35,694 nucleotides of DNA, taken from assembly GCA_937125135.1 (NCBI GenBank), contig CAKZLD010000199.1:1-35694 (forward strand), written 5' to 3'. Origin of the DNA: an uncultured Ignavibacterium sp. (lineage in GTDB: Bacteria; Bacteroidota; Ignavibacteria; Ignavibacteriales; Ignavibacteriaceae). The position numbers were made by a program, and so were the translations under genes. The notes under the pieces were generated by a model. It was not told where the DNA came from. It ran no database searches and worked only from the letters and a program-made list of their open reading frames with translations. Of this stretch, positions 16,522 to 25,149 are shown in pieces. Every line of letters begins with the position of its first letter. The stretch's first letter is position 1.

Positions 16522-17178
16522 ATGAGATTGGTTTTAATTTTTACAATAATAATTTGTCAGACTTCGTTTTCACAAGCGAATGATGGATTAGTTATCGCCC
16601 GATTGAAATATTCTGGTGGCGGAGATTGGTATAATGATCCATCAGCGGAAGTTAATTTGTTGAAATTTATTTCGAATAATTTTCCGGGAATAAAAACAAA
16701 TCCTGTTTACAAATTTGTTGACATATCAACTGACGAAATTTTTTCTTATCCGATTTTATTCTTAACCGGTCACGGAAACATTTCATTCTCCAACGATGAA
16801 GCGAGAAGATTAAGAACTTATCTTGAGAATGGTGGATTTCTTTTCATTGACGATGATTATGGATTAGATAAAGCAATTCGCCGTGAGATGAAAAAAGTTT
16901 TTCCTGATAAAGATTTTGTTGAGTTACCGTTTAATCATAAGATTTTTAATATTGTTTACAAATTTGAAAATGGTGCTCCCAAAATTCACGAACACGATAA
17001 AAAACCAACTCAGACATTTGCAATTTTTGTTGATGGAAGAATTGCTGTCATCTATACTTATGAATCAAATCCGAGCGATGGCTGGGCTGATAGTGAAGTT
17101 CACAATAATCCTGAAGAAAAAAGACAGGAAGCTCTCAAATTCGGGGCGAATATTATTATCTATGCATTGAGTCAGTGA
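16522..17178 (+). CDS. Exported DUF4159 protein
   Basis: 218 residues with a signal peptide (about 1-18, ending SFSQ). The mature part matches the DUF4159 family: FVIARLKYSGGGDWYND-like opening (here from LVIARLKYSG), the block YPILFLTGHG, GGFLFIDDDYG, a conserved HKIFN and the closing GWAD. The fold resembles the glutamine-amidotransferase-like domain without a catalytic Cys. It precedes the DUF4175 gene with a GTGA-type overlap, or a 2-bp gap if the ATG at 17181 is used; these two families are known neighbours in MoxR/VWA-type gene sets. Its function is not established. Confidence 0.8.
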   Translation: MRLVLIFTIIICQTSFSQANDGLVIARLKYSGGGDWYNDPSAEVNLLKFISNNFPGIKTNPVYKFVDISTDEIFSYPILFLTGHGNISFSNDEARRLRTYLENGGFLFIDDDYGLDKAIRREMKKVFPDKDFVELPFNHKIFNIVYKFENGAPKIHEHDKKPTQTFAIFVDGRIAVIYTYESNPSDGWADSEVHNNPEEKRQEALKFGANIIIYALSQ

Positions 17179-17180
17179 AA

Positions 17181-20100
17181 ATGAAAAGTGAGTTTTATCA
17201 GAAAATATTAAACAAGTTAGATTCTTTCTTAAAAAAAGAATTTATCTTTCAAGCTTCGAACGGATTCATAGATACTATTAGTCTTTCATTTCTGTTTCTA
17301 TTTGCAATTGTAGTATTTGAATTTTTATTCAACTTTTCTTCAACTGTGCGAAGTGTGTTTTTTATTCTTTGGATTGCATTTACTCTTTATCTTTTGTTCT
17401 TTAATTCTTTGATTGACTTAGCAAAAGCATTTAATCTTATTTCATCAAGAAACTATTATCAAATTGCCAAACGAGCCGGGATTTTCTTCCCTGAGATTAA
17501 AGATGATCTTGTGAATTCACTTCAGTTAGTAACTAATAATTCGCTGTCGAAAGTTTATTCTTTGAGCTTGATTAACGAAGCCTTCAAACGAACATATCAA
17601 AAAGTTGAACATCTCGATTTCGATGCCTTAGTTGATTTCAAATCAATTAAGAAAAAAATCGGGAGACTCATTACCTTGATTATTCCAATCGTGTTACTTA
17701 CTTTATTAAATAGCGGACTTCTATCAGCTGCGAATCGCATTTTTCATTTTAACACAGAATTTATTCCTCCACAGGAATTTTATTTTGAAGTTTATCCGGG
17801 AGACGCAGAAATTTCAAAGGGGAATTCAATTGATATTCAGATAATTGTTATAGGTAAACAGCCCTCGGAAATTTTTTTAATGATGAAAGGTGATGAAGAA
17901 ACAGATTTCAGAAAAATTAAGTTGTTGCAGGATACTTCAGGAATTTATTCATATAAAATTCAGAAAGTTATAAATTCATTCAGCTATTATGCTTTTGCAG
18001 AAGACATTAAAAGCAAAATTTATGAGGTTGAAGTTACAGACTATCCTTTGATAAAAACTTTTAATCTGAAAATTTATCCACCTGCCTATTCGAAGATTTC
18101 TGTTTCGGAGCAATTTGATAATGGAAATATCACCGCACTGAAAGGCACTCAGGTTGAAATAAATATTACTGCAAGCAAACTATTGAAAGAATCTTATATT
18201 GAATTCAGTGATTCAGTGAAAGTTCCGCTGCAGGTTTCAGGCCTATCAGCAAAAGGAAAATTTCAGATAAGAAAAGATGATAGTTACATCATAAGAATTA
18301 AAGATGAACTTGATAACTTGAATGAACAACCAATCATCTATTCACTTAAATGTCTTTCAGATGAGTTTCCATTGATTGAATTAACTTCACCTCAAAGTGA
18401 TTTTGATTTATCTGAAGATAATCGAGTCCCGATTTATATAAAAATTCAGGATGATTATGGATTTTCAAAACTACTTTTACACTTTAAAAGATATTCGTTA
18501 AATGATAAAATGATCTCTGATAATTTTGATTCATTTGAAATAGGAATTGATAAAAACATAAAAGAACAATTAATTGATTATATCTGGAATATCACACAAT
18601 TATCTCCGAAAGTGAATGAAGTATTCTCTTTTTATCTTGAAATTTTTGATAATGATGTTTTCTCTGGACCTAAATCCTCAAAAACAAAAACTATAAATTT
18701 CAGAATACCAACTCTTGAAGAGCTTTTGGCAAAAGTGAATAATCAGCAGGAGGATGTTCAGAAGGAACTTGAAGAAACATTTAAAGAAGCTCAGGAATTA
18801 AAGAAAGAACTTGAGCAAATAAGCCGTGAGTTAAAACAAGACAGAAAAGAATTGAAATGGGAAGAGAAGCAAAGAATAGAAAAAGCTTTGGATAAATTTG
18901 AAAACTTACAAGAAAAGATGCAAAACATTTCAGAGAAAATGAGAGATATTCAAAATGAAATGCAGCAAAACAAATTACTCTCTAAGGAAACGCTTGAAAA
19001 ATATATGCAGCTTCAGGAACTGATGTCTGAAATGACTAATGATGAAATGAAAAAAGCTCTCGAAAAACTACGCCAGAATTTAGAGCAAATGAGTAGAAAT
19101 CTGACTCAGCAACAATTGCAGGAATTTCAAATTGATGAAGAGCGTTTGAGAAAAAGTATCGAGAGAACTATGAATCTTCTCAAACGGATTCAAGTTGAAC
19201 AAAAAATTGATGAACTAATGAAGCGAGCTGAAAAATTAAATCAAGCAATTGATGATTTGAAGAATCAGACTGAAAAAAATATTTCTGATCAAAAAAGCAG
19301 AAATGAACTGAGTGAAAAACAAGATAAGATTACTCAGGATTTGGATAATATGGAGAATGCATTGGAAGACCTTGAAGAGAAAATGGAAGGAATGGAAGAT
19401 GTTCCAAAAGAGGAGTTAGATAAACTTAAAGCCGAATTTGAAAAACAGAAGAATCAGGAATTATCGAAGGATGCTTCTTCAAAGATGAAGCAGAATCAGA
19501 TGCAGATTGCAAAGAAAAATCAACAGCAGCTTTCAAAAAACATGAACCAACTTCAGCAGATGATTCAGCAAATGAAAGACGCAATGATGCAGGAGAATCA
19601 AATTCAGACTTTCACTGATATGATGAGAATTACTGAAAATTTAATTTCTCTTTCCAAGAAACAGGAAGAATTAAAAAACAAAACTCAGAAAATGGATTTG
19701 AATTCATCTCAGTTCAATTCTTCATCAAAACAACAAAGTGAAATACGGGAAAATCTCAATAGAATTTTGGAACAAATGTCTGAACTTTCTCAGAAGACAT
19801 TTGCCATCACTCCTGAAATGGGGAAAGCATTAGGAAATGCAATTCGCAATATGGAACAATCACTTTCATCACTTCAAAACAGAAACCCGATGGCATCATC
19901 TTTTCAGCAACAGGAAGCGATGGGAAATATGAATCAGGCTATAATGTCTCTTAAAAATCAGATGGAATCAATGATGCAGGGAGGCGGTGGAGGGCAGGGA
20001 GGTATGATGTCTTTGATGCAGCAACTTCAGCAATTATCCGGTCAGCAAATGAATTTGAATAATCTCACTCAGATGCTTCAACAAATGCAGCAAGGGCAGT

Positions 20101-20564
20101 TAAGTCTTCAACAGCAGGCAGAATTACAGAGATTAGCTCAACAACAAGAACTTATTAAAAAATCTCTTGAACAATTAAACAGAGAAGCTCAGGAATCAGG
20201 TGTTTCAAAAAAAATGCCTGTGAACCTTGAAAATCTTGTAAAACAGATGCAGGAAGTAATTACTCAAATGCAGTCTCAGAAATTAGATGACAATTTAATT
20301 CAGAAGCAGGAGCGTATTTTATCAAAATTATTAGATGCTCAGAAATCAATTAACGAAAGAGATTTTGAGCAGGAACGTCAATCCGAAACAGGAAGAGAAA
20401 TTGTAAGAAGAGGTCCTGAAGAACTCAACATTAAATCTGATCCGAAGAACGATAAAATCAGACAAGAACTTAATAAATACATCAAAGAAGGTTATAACAA
20501 AGATTTTGAAGAAGTAATTAAAAAGTATTTTGAATTACTTCAAACACAAGGAAAACTTAACTAA
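17181..20564 (+). CDS. DUF4175-like membrane protein with long coiled coil
   Basis: 1127 residues. Three N-terminal membrane spans (about 29-50, 56-75 and 158-180) are followed by an extracytoplasmic domain with Ig-like strand patterns (about 195-500), and then a coiled coil from about 510 to 1075. The coiled coil is rich in Glu/Lys at first and Gln/Met later (for example QQLQQLSGQQM), with a Gly-rich break near 933-940. This order matches DUF4175 proteins. The ATG at 17181 is preferred to a GTG at 17175. It is coupled to the DUF4159 gene; such pairs occur near MoxR-type ATPases and von Willebrand A proteins that act in envelope stress, but none is in this window. The role is unknown. Length is large, and the Gln-rich part may vary between strains. 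Confidence 0.75.
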   Translation: MKSEFYQKILNKLDSFLKKEFIFQASNGFIDTISLSFLFLFAIVVFEFLFNFSSTVRSVFFILWIAFTLYLLFFNSLIDLAKAFNLISSRNYYQIAKRAGIFFPEIKDDLVNSLQLVTNNSLSKVYSLSLINEAFKRTYQKVEHLDFDALVDFKSIKKKIGRLITLIIPIVLLTLLNSGLLSAANRIFHFNTEFIPPQEFYFEVYPGDAEISKGNSIDIQIIVIGKQPSEIFLMMKGDEETDFRKIKLLQDTSGIYSYKIQKVINSFSYYAFAEDIKSKIYEVEVTDYPLIKTFNLKIYPPAYSKISVSEQFDNGNITALKGTQVEINITASKLLKESYIEFSDSVKVPLQVSGLSAKGKFQIRKDDSYIIRIKDELDNLNEQPIIYSLKCLSDEFPLIELTSPQSDFDLSEDNRVPIYIKIQDDYGFSKLLLHFKRYSLNDKMISDNFDSFEIGIDKNIKEQLIDYIWNITQLSPKVNEVFSFYLEIFDNDVFSGPKSSKTKTINFRIPTLEELLAKVNNQQEDVQKELEETFKEAQELKKELEQISRELKQDRKELKWEEKQRIEKALDKFENLQEKMQNISEKMRDIQNEMQQNKLLSKETLEKYMQLQELMSEMTNDEMKKALEKLRQNLEQMSRNLTQQQLQEFQIDEERLRKSIERTMNLLKRIQVEQKIDELMKRAEKLNQAIDDLKNQTEKNISDQKSRNELSEKQDKITQDLDNMENALEDLEEKMEGMEDVPKEELDKLKAEFEKQKNQELSKDASSKMKQNQMQIAKKNQQQLSKNMNQLQQMIQQMKDAMMQENQIQTFTDMMRITENLISLSKKQEELKNKTQKMDLNSSQFNSSSKQQSEIRENLNRILEQMSELSQKTFAITPEMGKALGNAIRNMEQSLSSLQNRNPMASSFQQQEAMGNMNQAIMSLKNQMESMMQGGGGGQGGMMSLMQQLQQLSGQQMNLNNLTQMLQQMQQGQLSLQQQAELQRLAQQQELIKKSLEQLNREAQESGVSKKMPVNLENLVKQMQEVITQMQSQKLDDNLIQKQERILSKLLDAQKSINERDFEQERQSETGREIVRRGPEELNIKSDPKNDKIRQELNKYIKEGYNKDFEEVIKKYFELLQTQGKLN

Positions 20565-20572
20565 CTGTCACG

Positions 20573-20603
20573 TTTGATTTATCACCCGATTCCACTATTT
20601 TAA
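20573..20603 (+). promoter_or_regulatory. Possible promoter of the signalling operon
   Basis: TTTG at 20573-20576, 19 bp, then TATTTTAA at 20596-20603. The spacing fits the Bacteroidetes -33/-7 layout, the -33 is exact, and the -7 has two mismatches to TAnnTTTG. It lies about 24 bp before the kinase start. Confidence 0.45.
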
Positions 20604-20626
20604 TACTGCAAAGTTACTTTTTATCT

Positions 20627-21847
20627 ATGGGCGAATCCAATAGCAGTACAGTAAATAAATCAATCAAAGCTCCCAGGAAAAAAAATGAAGGCAAAAAAAA
20701 TGATTTGCTCTTCTCCGGTTTCTTTGCTATCGCTCAGGAATTAATTTTAATCCTTGATGATAAAGGATACATTAGTTCAGTAAATCAATCAGGGGCGAAA
20801 CATCTCGAGTATTCTGATAAAGAACTAATTGGAATGCACTTTACTGAATTAGTTGACCCAATGCAATTTAAGAGCTTTGTTCAGCAGTTTGACGAGGCAA
20901 TTAAAAAAGGAGAGGGAAGTCTTAAAGTTAATTTACAATCTAAGTTAGGATTTTCTCAGCAATTTAATCTGAACGTAAAAGCAATTTATGATGAAAACTC
21001 TGCGATAGAATTTCTTCTAATCAGTGGAATTAATATTGAAGAAATAAGGAGATACGAAAAAGAAATTCTTGAGTTATATCCGAAACTTCACGAATTACAG
21101 AGAATCCTTCAAATTGAAAATCAAAGAGCTCATCTCCCCAAATTTGTATTGAAAGAATTAGATAAACTTCGTTCAGCTTTTATTTCTAATATTTCACATG
21201 AACTTCGCACACCCCTTGCTTCTATAATTGGATTTGCAGAAAACATTTATTCTGATCCGAATCTACCGGTTGAAACAATTAAAGAATTTACGGGGATAAT
21301 TCTCAATGAAGGTAAAAGACTTGCAAGATTAGTGAACAACGTGCTTGATCTTTCAATAATTCAGCAAGGTAAATTTATTCTCAATAGAACTAAATTCAAT
21401 TTAGTTCCTGAGCTTAATAAGATTATTGAAGAATTTTCTGTCATGGCTTCAGAAAAAAATGTTACTATAACTTTTGAGTCAAATAAACCTGCTATAGAAA
21501 TAGATGCCGATGAACCACGCATACTAAGAGTCATCGCTTCCATAATTCACAATGCGATTAAGTTTACTGAAAATTCAGGCAGAGTGTTTATTCAGGTTAA
21601 AGAGTTTTATAAAGAAGTAGATATTTTAATAATTGATACTGGGATAGGTATAAATCCTGATGAAATTCCAAATATTTTTAAGAAATTAACAGATGAGAAA
21701 ATAATTTTTTCGGAGAATAATATTTCAGGATTTAGTCTGATATATGCGAAACAAATAATTGAATTGCATAGGGGAATAATAGATATTCAAAGCGAACTAA
21801 ATAAAGGTACGACAGTTTTAATAAGATTACCCAAACAAATTCTATAA
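20627..21847 (+). CDS. PAS-domain sensor histidine kinase
   Basis: 406 residues, no signal peptide or membrane span, so cytoplasmic. A basic, low-complexity start (about 1-25) leads to a PAS domain (about 30-140: FAIAQELILILDDKGYI, then LIGMHFTELV). A short linker helix precedes HisKA with FISNISHELRTPLAS (phosphoacceptor His191). The HATPase domain follows: N-box IIHNAIKF (Asn309), G1 box DTGIGI (337-342) and a weakly conserved G2 region, GFSLIYAKQ (368-376), where the usual second glycine is Ser. It lies 9 bp before the NtrC-type regulator, so it is likely its kinase. The PAS ligand is unknown. The altered G2 box may lower ATP binding, but many kinases tolerate it. Confidence 0.92.
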   Translation: MGESNSSTVNKSIKAPRKKNEGKKNDLLFSGFFAIAQELILILDDKGYISSVNQSGAKHLEYSDKELIGMHFTELVDPMQFKSFVQQFDEAIKKGEGSLKVNLQSKLGFSQQFNLNVKAIYDENSAIEFLLISGINIEEIRRYEKEILELYPKLHELQRILQIENQRAHLPKFVLKELDKLRSAFISNISHELRTPLASIIGFAENIYSDPNLPVETIKEFTGIILNEGKRLARLVNNVLDLSIIQQGKFILNRTKFNLVPELNKIIEEFSVMASEKNVTITFESNKPAIEIDADEPRILRVIASIIHNAIKFTENSGRVFIQVKEFYKEVDILIIDTGIGINPDEIPNIFKKLTDEKIIFSENNISGFSLIYAKQIIELHRGIIDIQSELNKGTTVLIRLPKQIL

Positions 21848-21856
21848 AGGTGCATA

Positions 21857-23227
21857 TTGCAAAAAATAATTTTTATTGTTGATGATGAACCCAGCATTCT
21901 TAAATTGCTCAACTATTGGGTAAAAGATAAATGGCGTTATATGACTGAGCAGTTTACAAACGCCGAAGATTTATTAAAAAATTTGCACAAGCAACCTGAT
22001 TTGATTTTGTTGGATATTATGCTTCCGGGAATTGATGGCGTTGAAACCTTAAAAAGAATTAAAGTTTTTGATCCTGATTTGCCGGTAATAATGTTATCTG
22101 CACAGAATAGTATTGATACAGCTGTTAATTCTATCAAGTTGGGTGCCTATGATTACTTTTCAAAGCCTATCGATCAATCTAAGTTAGAAGTATCTGTAAA
22201 GAATGCAATCAAAAGTTATGATTTAGCTCGTGAATTAAGAAATCTGAAAGATAATGTAGAGAAAGAATTTAAGTTTGAAAATATTATTTCTGTTGATAAA
22301 AAGATGCAATCAGTCTTTAAATTAGTTTCTAAAGTTCTCGACAATGATATAACGGTATTAATCTACGGAGAAAGTGGAACTGGTAAAGAGCTGATAGCAA
22401 AAGCAATTCATTTTAATGGAATAAGAAAAGATAAACCTTTCATCGCAGTGAATTGCGCATCGATTCCGCGTGAGCTTTTGGAAAGCGAATTATTCGGTCA
22501 CGAAAAGGGAGCGTTTACAGGTGCTCACCAGAGGAAACTTGGTAAGTTTGAACTTGCTAACGGTGGAACGATTTTCCTTGATGAAGTAGGAGAACTTGAA
22601 ATGGTTCTTCAGGCAAAGCTTTTGAGAGTGATACAGCAAAAAGAATTTGAACGCGTTGGAGGAACTGAGTTAATTAAAACTGATGTTAGAATAATTTCTG
22701 CAACAAACAAAGACCTTAAAAATGCAGTTGATGGAAAATTATTCAGAGAAGATTTATACTATCGTTTGAATTCATTTCCAATTCTTATTCCACCACTAAG
22801 AGAAAGAAGAAGTGATATAATCGTTTTGGCAGAGTATTTTCTGAAAAAGTTTAATGATAAACTGAATAAAAAATATAAAGGATTTACTAAAAAAGCATTA
22901 AAAGCAATCTATGACTATAATTGGCCGGGAAACATCAGGGAAATGGAAAACACTATTGAAAGATGTATGATTATCGCTGAAGGAGAATATATTGATATTG
23001 AGGACTTGCCACCACACATAAGGAGCTCGGATAGCTATTCAAGTTTTGATATGAATGTTCCAATATTCCCAAGTGACAATGTGATACCTTTTGAAAAAGT
23101 CAAAGAAGAGGCAATCAGACACGCTTTGAAAGTAACAAACGGGAATATATTTGAAGCATCAAAAAAATTAAAAATCGGTAGAGCAACTATCTATCGCTTA
23201 TTAGAAAAATACGGAATTTCAAATTGA
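21857..23227 (+). CDS. NtrC-type sigma-54 response regulator
   Basis: 456 residues. The receiver domain (about 1-120) has the acidic pair Asp9-Asp10, the phosphoacceptor Asp53 (LLDIMLPG) and Lys103 (SKP). The AAA+ domain (about 140-370) has Walker A GESGTGKE (171-178), the sigma-54-contacting GAFTGA (218-223) and Walker B IFLDEVGE (239-246). A Fis-type helix-turn-helix closes the protein (about 425-452: NIFEASKKLKIGRATIYRLL). The start is TTG at 21857, with AAAGGTG upstream; no in-frame ATG comes before the receiver's DDE. It should activate sigma-54 promoters when phosphorylated by the upstream kinase. Target genes are not evident; no clear -24/-12 element was seen in the window. Confidence 0.95.
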   Translation: MQKIIFIVDDEPSILKLLNYWVKDKWRYMTEQFTNAEDLLKNLHKQPDLILLDIMLPGIDGVETLKRIKVFDPDLPVIMLSAQNSIDTAVNSIKLGAYDYFSKPIDQSKLEVSVKNAIKSYDLARELRNLKDNVEKEFKFENIISVDKKMQSVFKLVSKVLDNDITVLIYGESGTGKELIAKAIHFNGIRKDKPFIAVNCASIPRELLESELFGHEKGAFTGAHQRKLGKFELANGGTIFLDEVGELEMVLQAKLLRVIQQKEFERVGGTELIKTDVRIISATNKDLKNAVDGKLFREDLYYRLNSFPILIPPLRERRSDIIVLAEYFLKKFNDKLNKKYKGFTKKALKAIYDYNWPGNIREMENTIERCMIIAEGEYIDIEDLPPHIRSSDSYSSFDMNVPIFPSDNVIPFEKVKEEAIRHALKVTNGNIFEASKKLKIGRATIYRLLEKYGISN

Positions 23228-23238
23228 AAGGGTAAAAT

Positions 23239-23580
23239 ATGTTTTTTGATAGAGTAATTATTGAAGGTAAAGTAGTAATCACTGTTGAATTAGTCAGAGC
23301 AACAATCAAGGAAGCAGAAGAATTCAAGTTATTATTATCTCAAGAAATTGATAGTGGAACCAAAGATATAATTGTTGACCTTTCTTATTGCGAATTTATT
23401 GATTCAACATTTTTGGGAGCTTTAGTGGTTTCCTTAAAAAGACTATTGTCAGTTAAAGGTACATTGAAGCTTTGCAGTCTCAAACCTTCTGTTTCTTCGA
23501 TGTTTGAATTAACCAGAATGTATAAAGTGTTTGAGATATATAACTCTCTTGATCAGGCATTAAAAAGTTATAACGAATAG
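23239..23580 (+). CDS. STAS-domain anti-anti-sigma-factor-like protein
   Basis: 113 residues forming a complete STAS domain of the SpoIIAA/RsbV kind. The conserved region after the central strand, CEFIDSTFLGALV, contains Ser56, the usual phosphorylation site in such proteins. It starts 11 bp after the sigma-54 regulator and its stop is followed directly by the phosphatase ATG. In the classic circuit a serine kinase (RsbW) phosphorylates it and a PP2C phosphatase removes the phosphate; the phosphatase is next door, but no kinase gene is in the window. It may instead act on a kinase encoded elsewhere or on another partner. Confidence 0.88.
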   Translation: MFFDRVIIEGKVVITVELVRATIKEAEEFKLLLSQEIDSGTKDIIVDLSYCEFIDSTFLGALVVSLKRLLSVKGTLKLCSLKPSVSSMFELTRMYKVFEIYNSLDQALKSYNE

Positions 23581-25149
23581 ATGAAAGAAAATGTCTCTAA
23601 ATCTATTCTAATAATTAACAAGGATAAGAATCAGGTATTAAGTTTACTTTTCCAGCTGCGTCAGGAAAACTATTCTGTAGAATCAGCTTCGAATCCTTCA
23701 GAAGCTAACCAGATTATTTGCAAAAAAAAAATTGATCTAATTATCCTTGATTTAGATTCATTAAACACTTCTAATTTTAATTTTTACGAGAATTTGAAAC
23801 TTGATAAAAATACTAAATTAACCCCGGTTATTTTAACTACGAGCTCAGATGAAGATTCGGAAATAAATAAAACTGTAGAAGCAAAAGGTGATGATATTCT
23901 TGTTAAACCTTTCGATTACGAAGAATTAAAAATTCGCATCAGCACTTTACTCAAAAGATCAGAAATTTTTGAGATGTTTGCCAAACAACAAGCTGTCCCT
24001 AGTGCAATAGAAGAAAAGACTAAAATCCTTCTTCTTGATGATGATCCGCAAATGATTAAACTTTTCAAATTCAGTTTGGAAAAAGCAGGTTATGAATGCA
24101 AATCATTTAATAATGCTAAAGATGCACTTGATTCAATAAAAAACTACATCCCGGATTTAATCATATCTGATATAATGATGCCAGAAATGGACGGCTTTGA
24201 ATTTAGAGAAAAAATTCTTAAAGAAAATCACTTTAAAAATATTCCGTTCTTATTTCTGACAGCAAAGGGTGGAGAAGATGACATTCTGAGAGGATATGAT
24301 TTAGAAATTACTGATTACGTTATTAAAACCGCAGGGCCCAAAGTTGTTCTCGCAAAAGTTAATGCGATAGTTAATAGCTTAAAGAAACAGAAGTCAAAAG
24401 CAATATCTGAACTTCAAACAGCAGCTTCATCAGTTGTAATGAAAGTAATTCCGGATTCAGCTCCTGAGTTTAAAGGTTATGAAATCAATCATTGGCATCA
24501 AACTTATCAGGGAATACCGGGCGGAGATCTGATAGATTACTTCTTAGTTGATGATAATAACCTCTTGATAGTTCTCGGTGATGTGATGGGTAAAAAATGG
24601 GGAGCCTGGCATTTTGCTCTTGCTTATGCTGGTTATATTAGAAGCACTGTACGAGCAGTAATCGAATCATCGGAAAATTTTTCGCCTTCTGAAATAATAT
24701 CAAAAGTAAATCGAATGATTTATAAAGATGTCAAAGTCTCTGAAGTTTTCATCTCCCTTTCAATTGTTCATTTGGATAATAAAAATAATTCTGTAAAATA
24801 CTGTGGAGCGGGAGACAATCCGATAATCCTTATTGATTCTGAAAGTGGAAATCTGTTAAAGAAGAAGTCGGAAGGTATGTTGTTAGGATTTAGCGATGCA
24901 AGCGAATATAATGATATAATAATTGAATTAAAAAAGAATGATAGAATTTTGATTTTTACTGACGGTCTGAATGAATCGAGAAATAAAGATGGTGCTCAGT
25001 TCGGAGCTTCTTCACTCGAAAAAGTTCTTACTGAAAGTTTTAAAGAAGTTGATTTTCTGAAAAAGTTAAAATCTGAGTTTATAAAGTTTACCTCAAATAA
25101 TTTCGAAGATGACGTTACTTTGATAACAATTAAAAAGACATCAGACTAA
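23581..25149 (+). CDS. Dual-receiver PP2C phosphatase (RsbU/SpoIIE-like)
   Basis: 522 residues: two receiver domains (about 7-125 and 147-270) and a PP2C/SpoIIE phosphatase (about 298-520). The first receiver keeps Asp57 and Lys109 (VKPF) but has Asn13-Lys14 in place of the acidic metal pair, so it is probably not phosphorylated in the normal way. The second has Asp153-Asp154, Asp197 ([10 protein letters not shown]) and Lys249, so it looks active, though the Pro after Lys is lost. The phosphatase has GGDLIDY (Asp316), LGDVMGK (Asp334), TDGLNE (Asp461) and DDVTLI (510-515), the metal-binding aspartates of the family. The STAS protein just upstream is the likely substrate. Its stop overlaps the prfA stop on the other strand. 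Confidence 0.92.
   Translation: MKENVSKSILIINKDKNQVLSLLFQLRQENYSVESASNPSEANQIICKKKIDLIILDLDSLNTSNFNFYENLKLDKNTKLTPVILTTSSDEDSEINKTVEAKGDDILVKPFDYEELKIRISTLLKRSEIFEMFAKQQAVPSAIEEKTKILLLDDDPQMIKLFKFSLEKAGYECKSFNNAKDALDSIKNYIPDLIISDIMMPEMDGFEFREKILKENHFKNIPFLFLTAKGGEDDILRGYDLEITDYVIKTAGPKVVLAKVNAIVNSLKKQKSKAISELQTAASSVVMKVIPDSAPEFKGYEINHWHQTYQGIPGGDLIDYFLVDDNNLLIVLGDVMGKKWGAWHFALAYAGYIRSTVRAVIESSENFSPSEIISKVNRMIYKDVKVSEVFISLSIVHLDNKNNSVKYCGAGDNPIILIDSESGNLLKKKSEGMLLGFSDASEYNDIIIELKKNDRILIFTDGLNESRNKDGAQFGASSLEKVLTESFKEVDFLKKLKSEFIKFTSNNFEDDVTLITIKKTSD

Noticed and set aside
17181-20564. The long coiled-coil protein as an SMC or chromosome-structure protein
   Set aside because: It has no Walker A or B motif and begins with membrane spans; the coiled coil is a single C-terminal rod.
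21361-21543. Minus-strand frame within the histidine kinase gene
   Set aside because: It overlaps the HATPase region of a clear kinase and has no support of its own.
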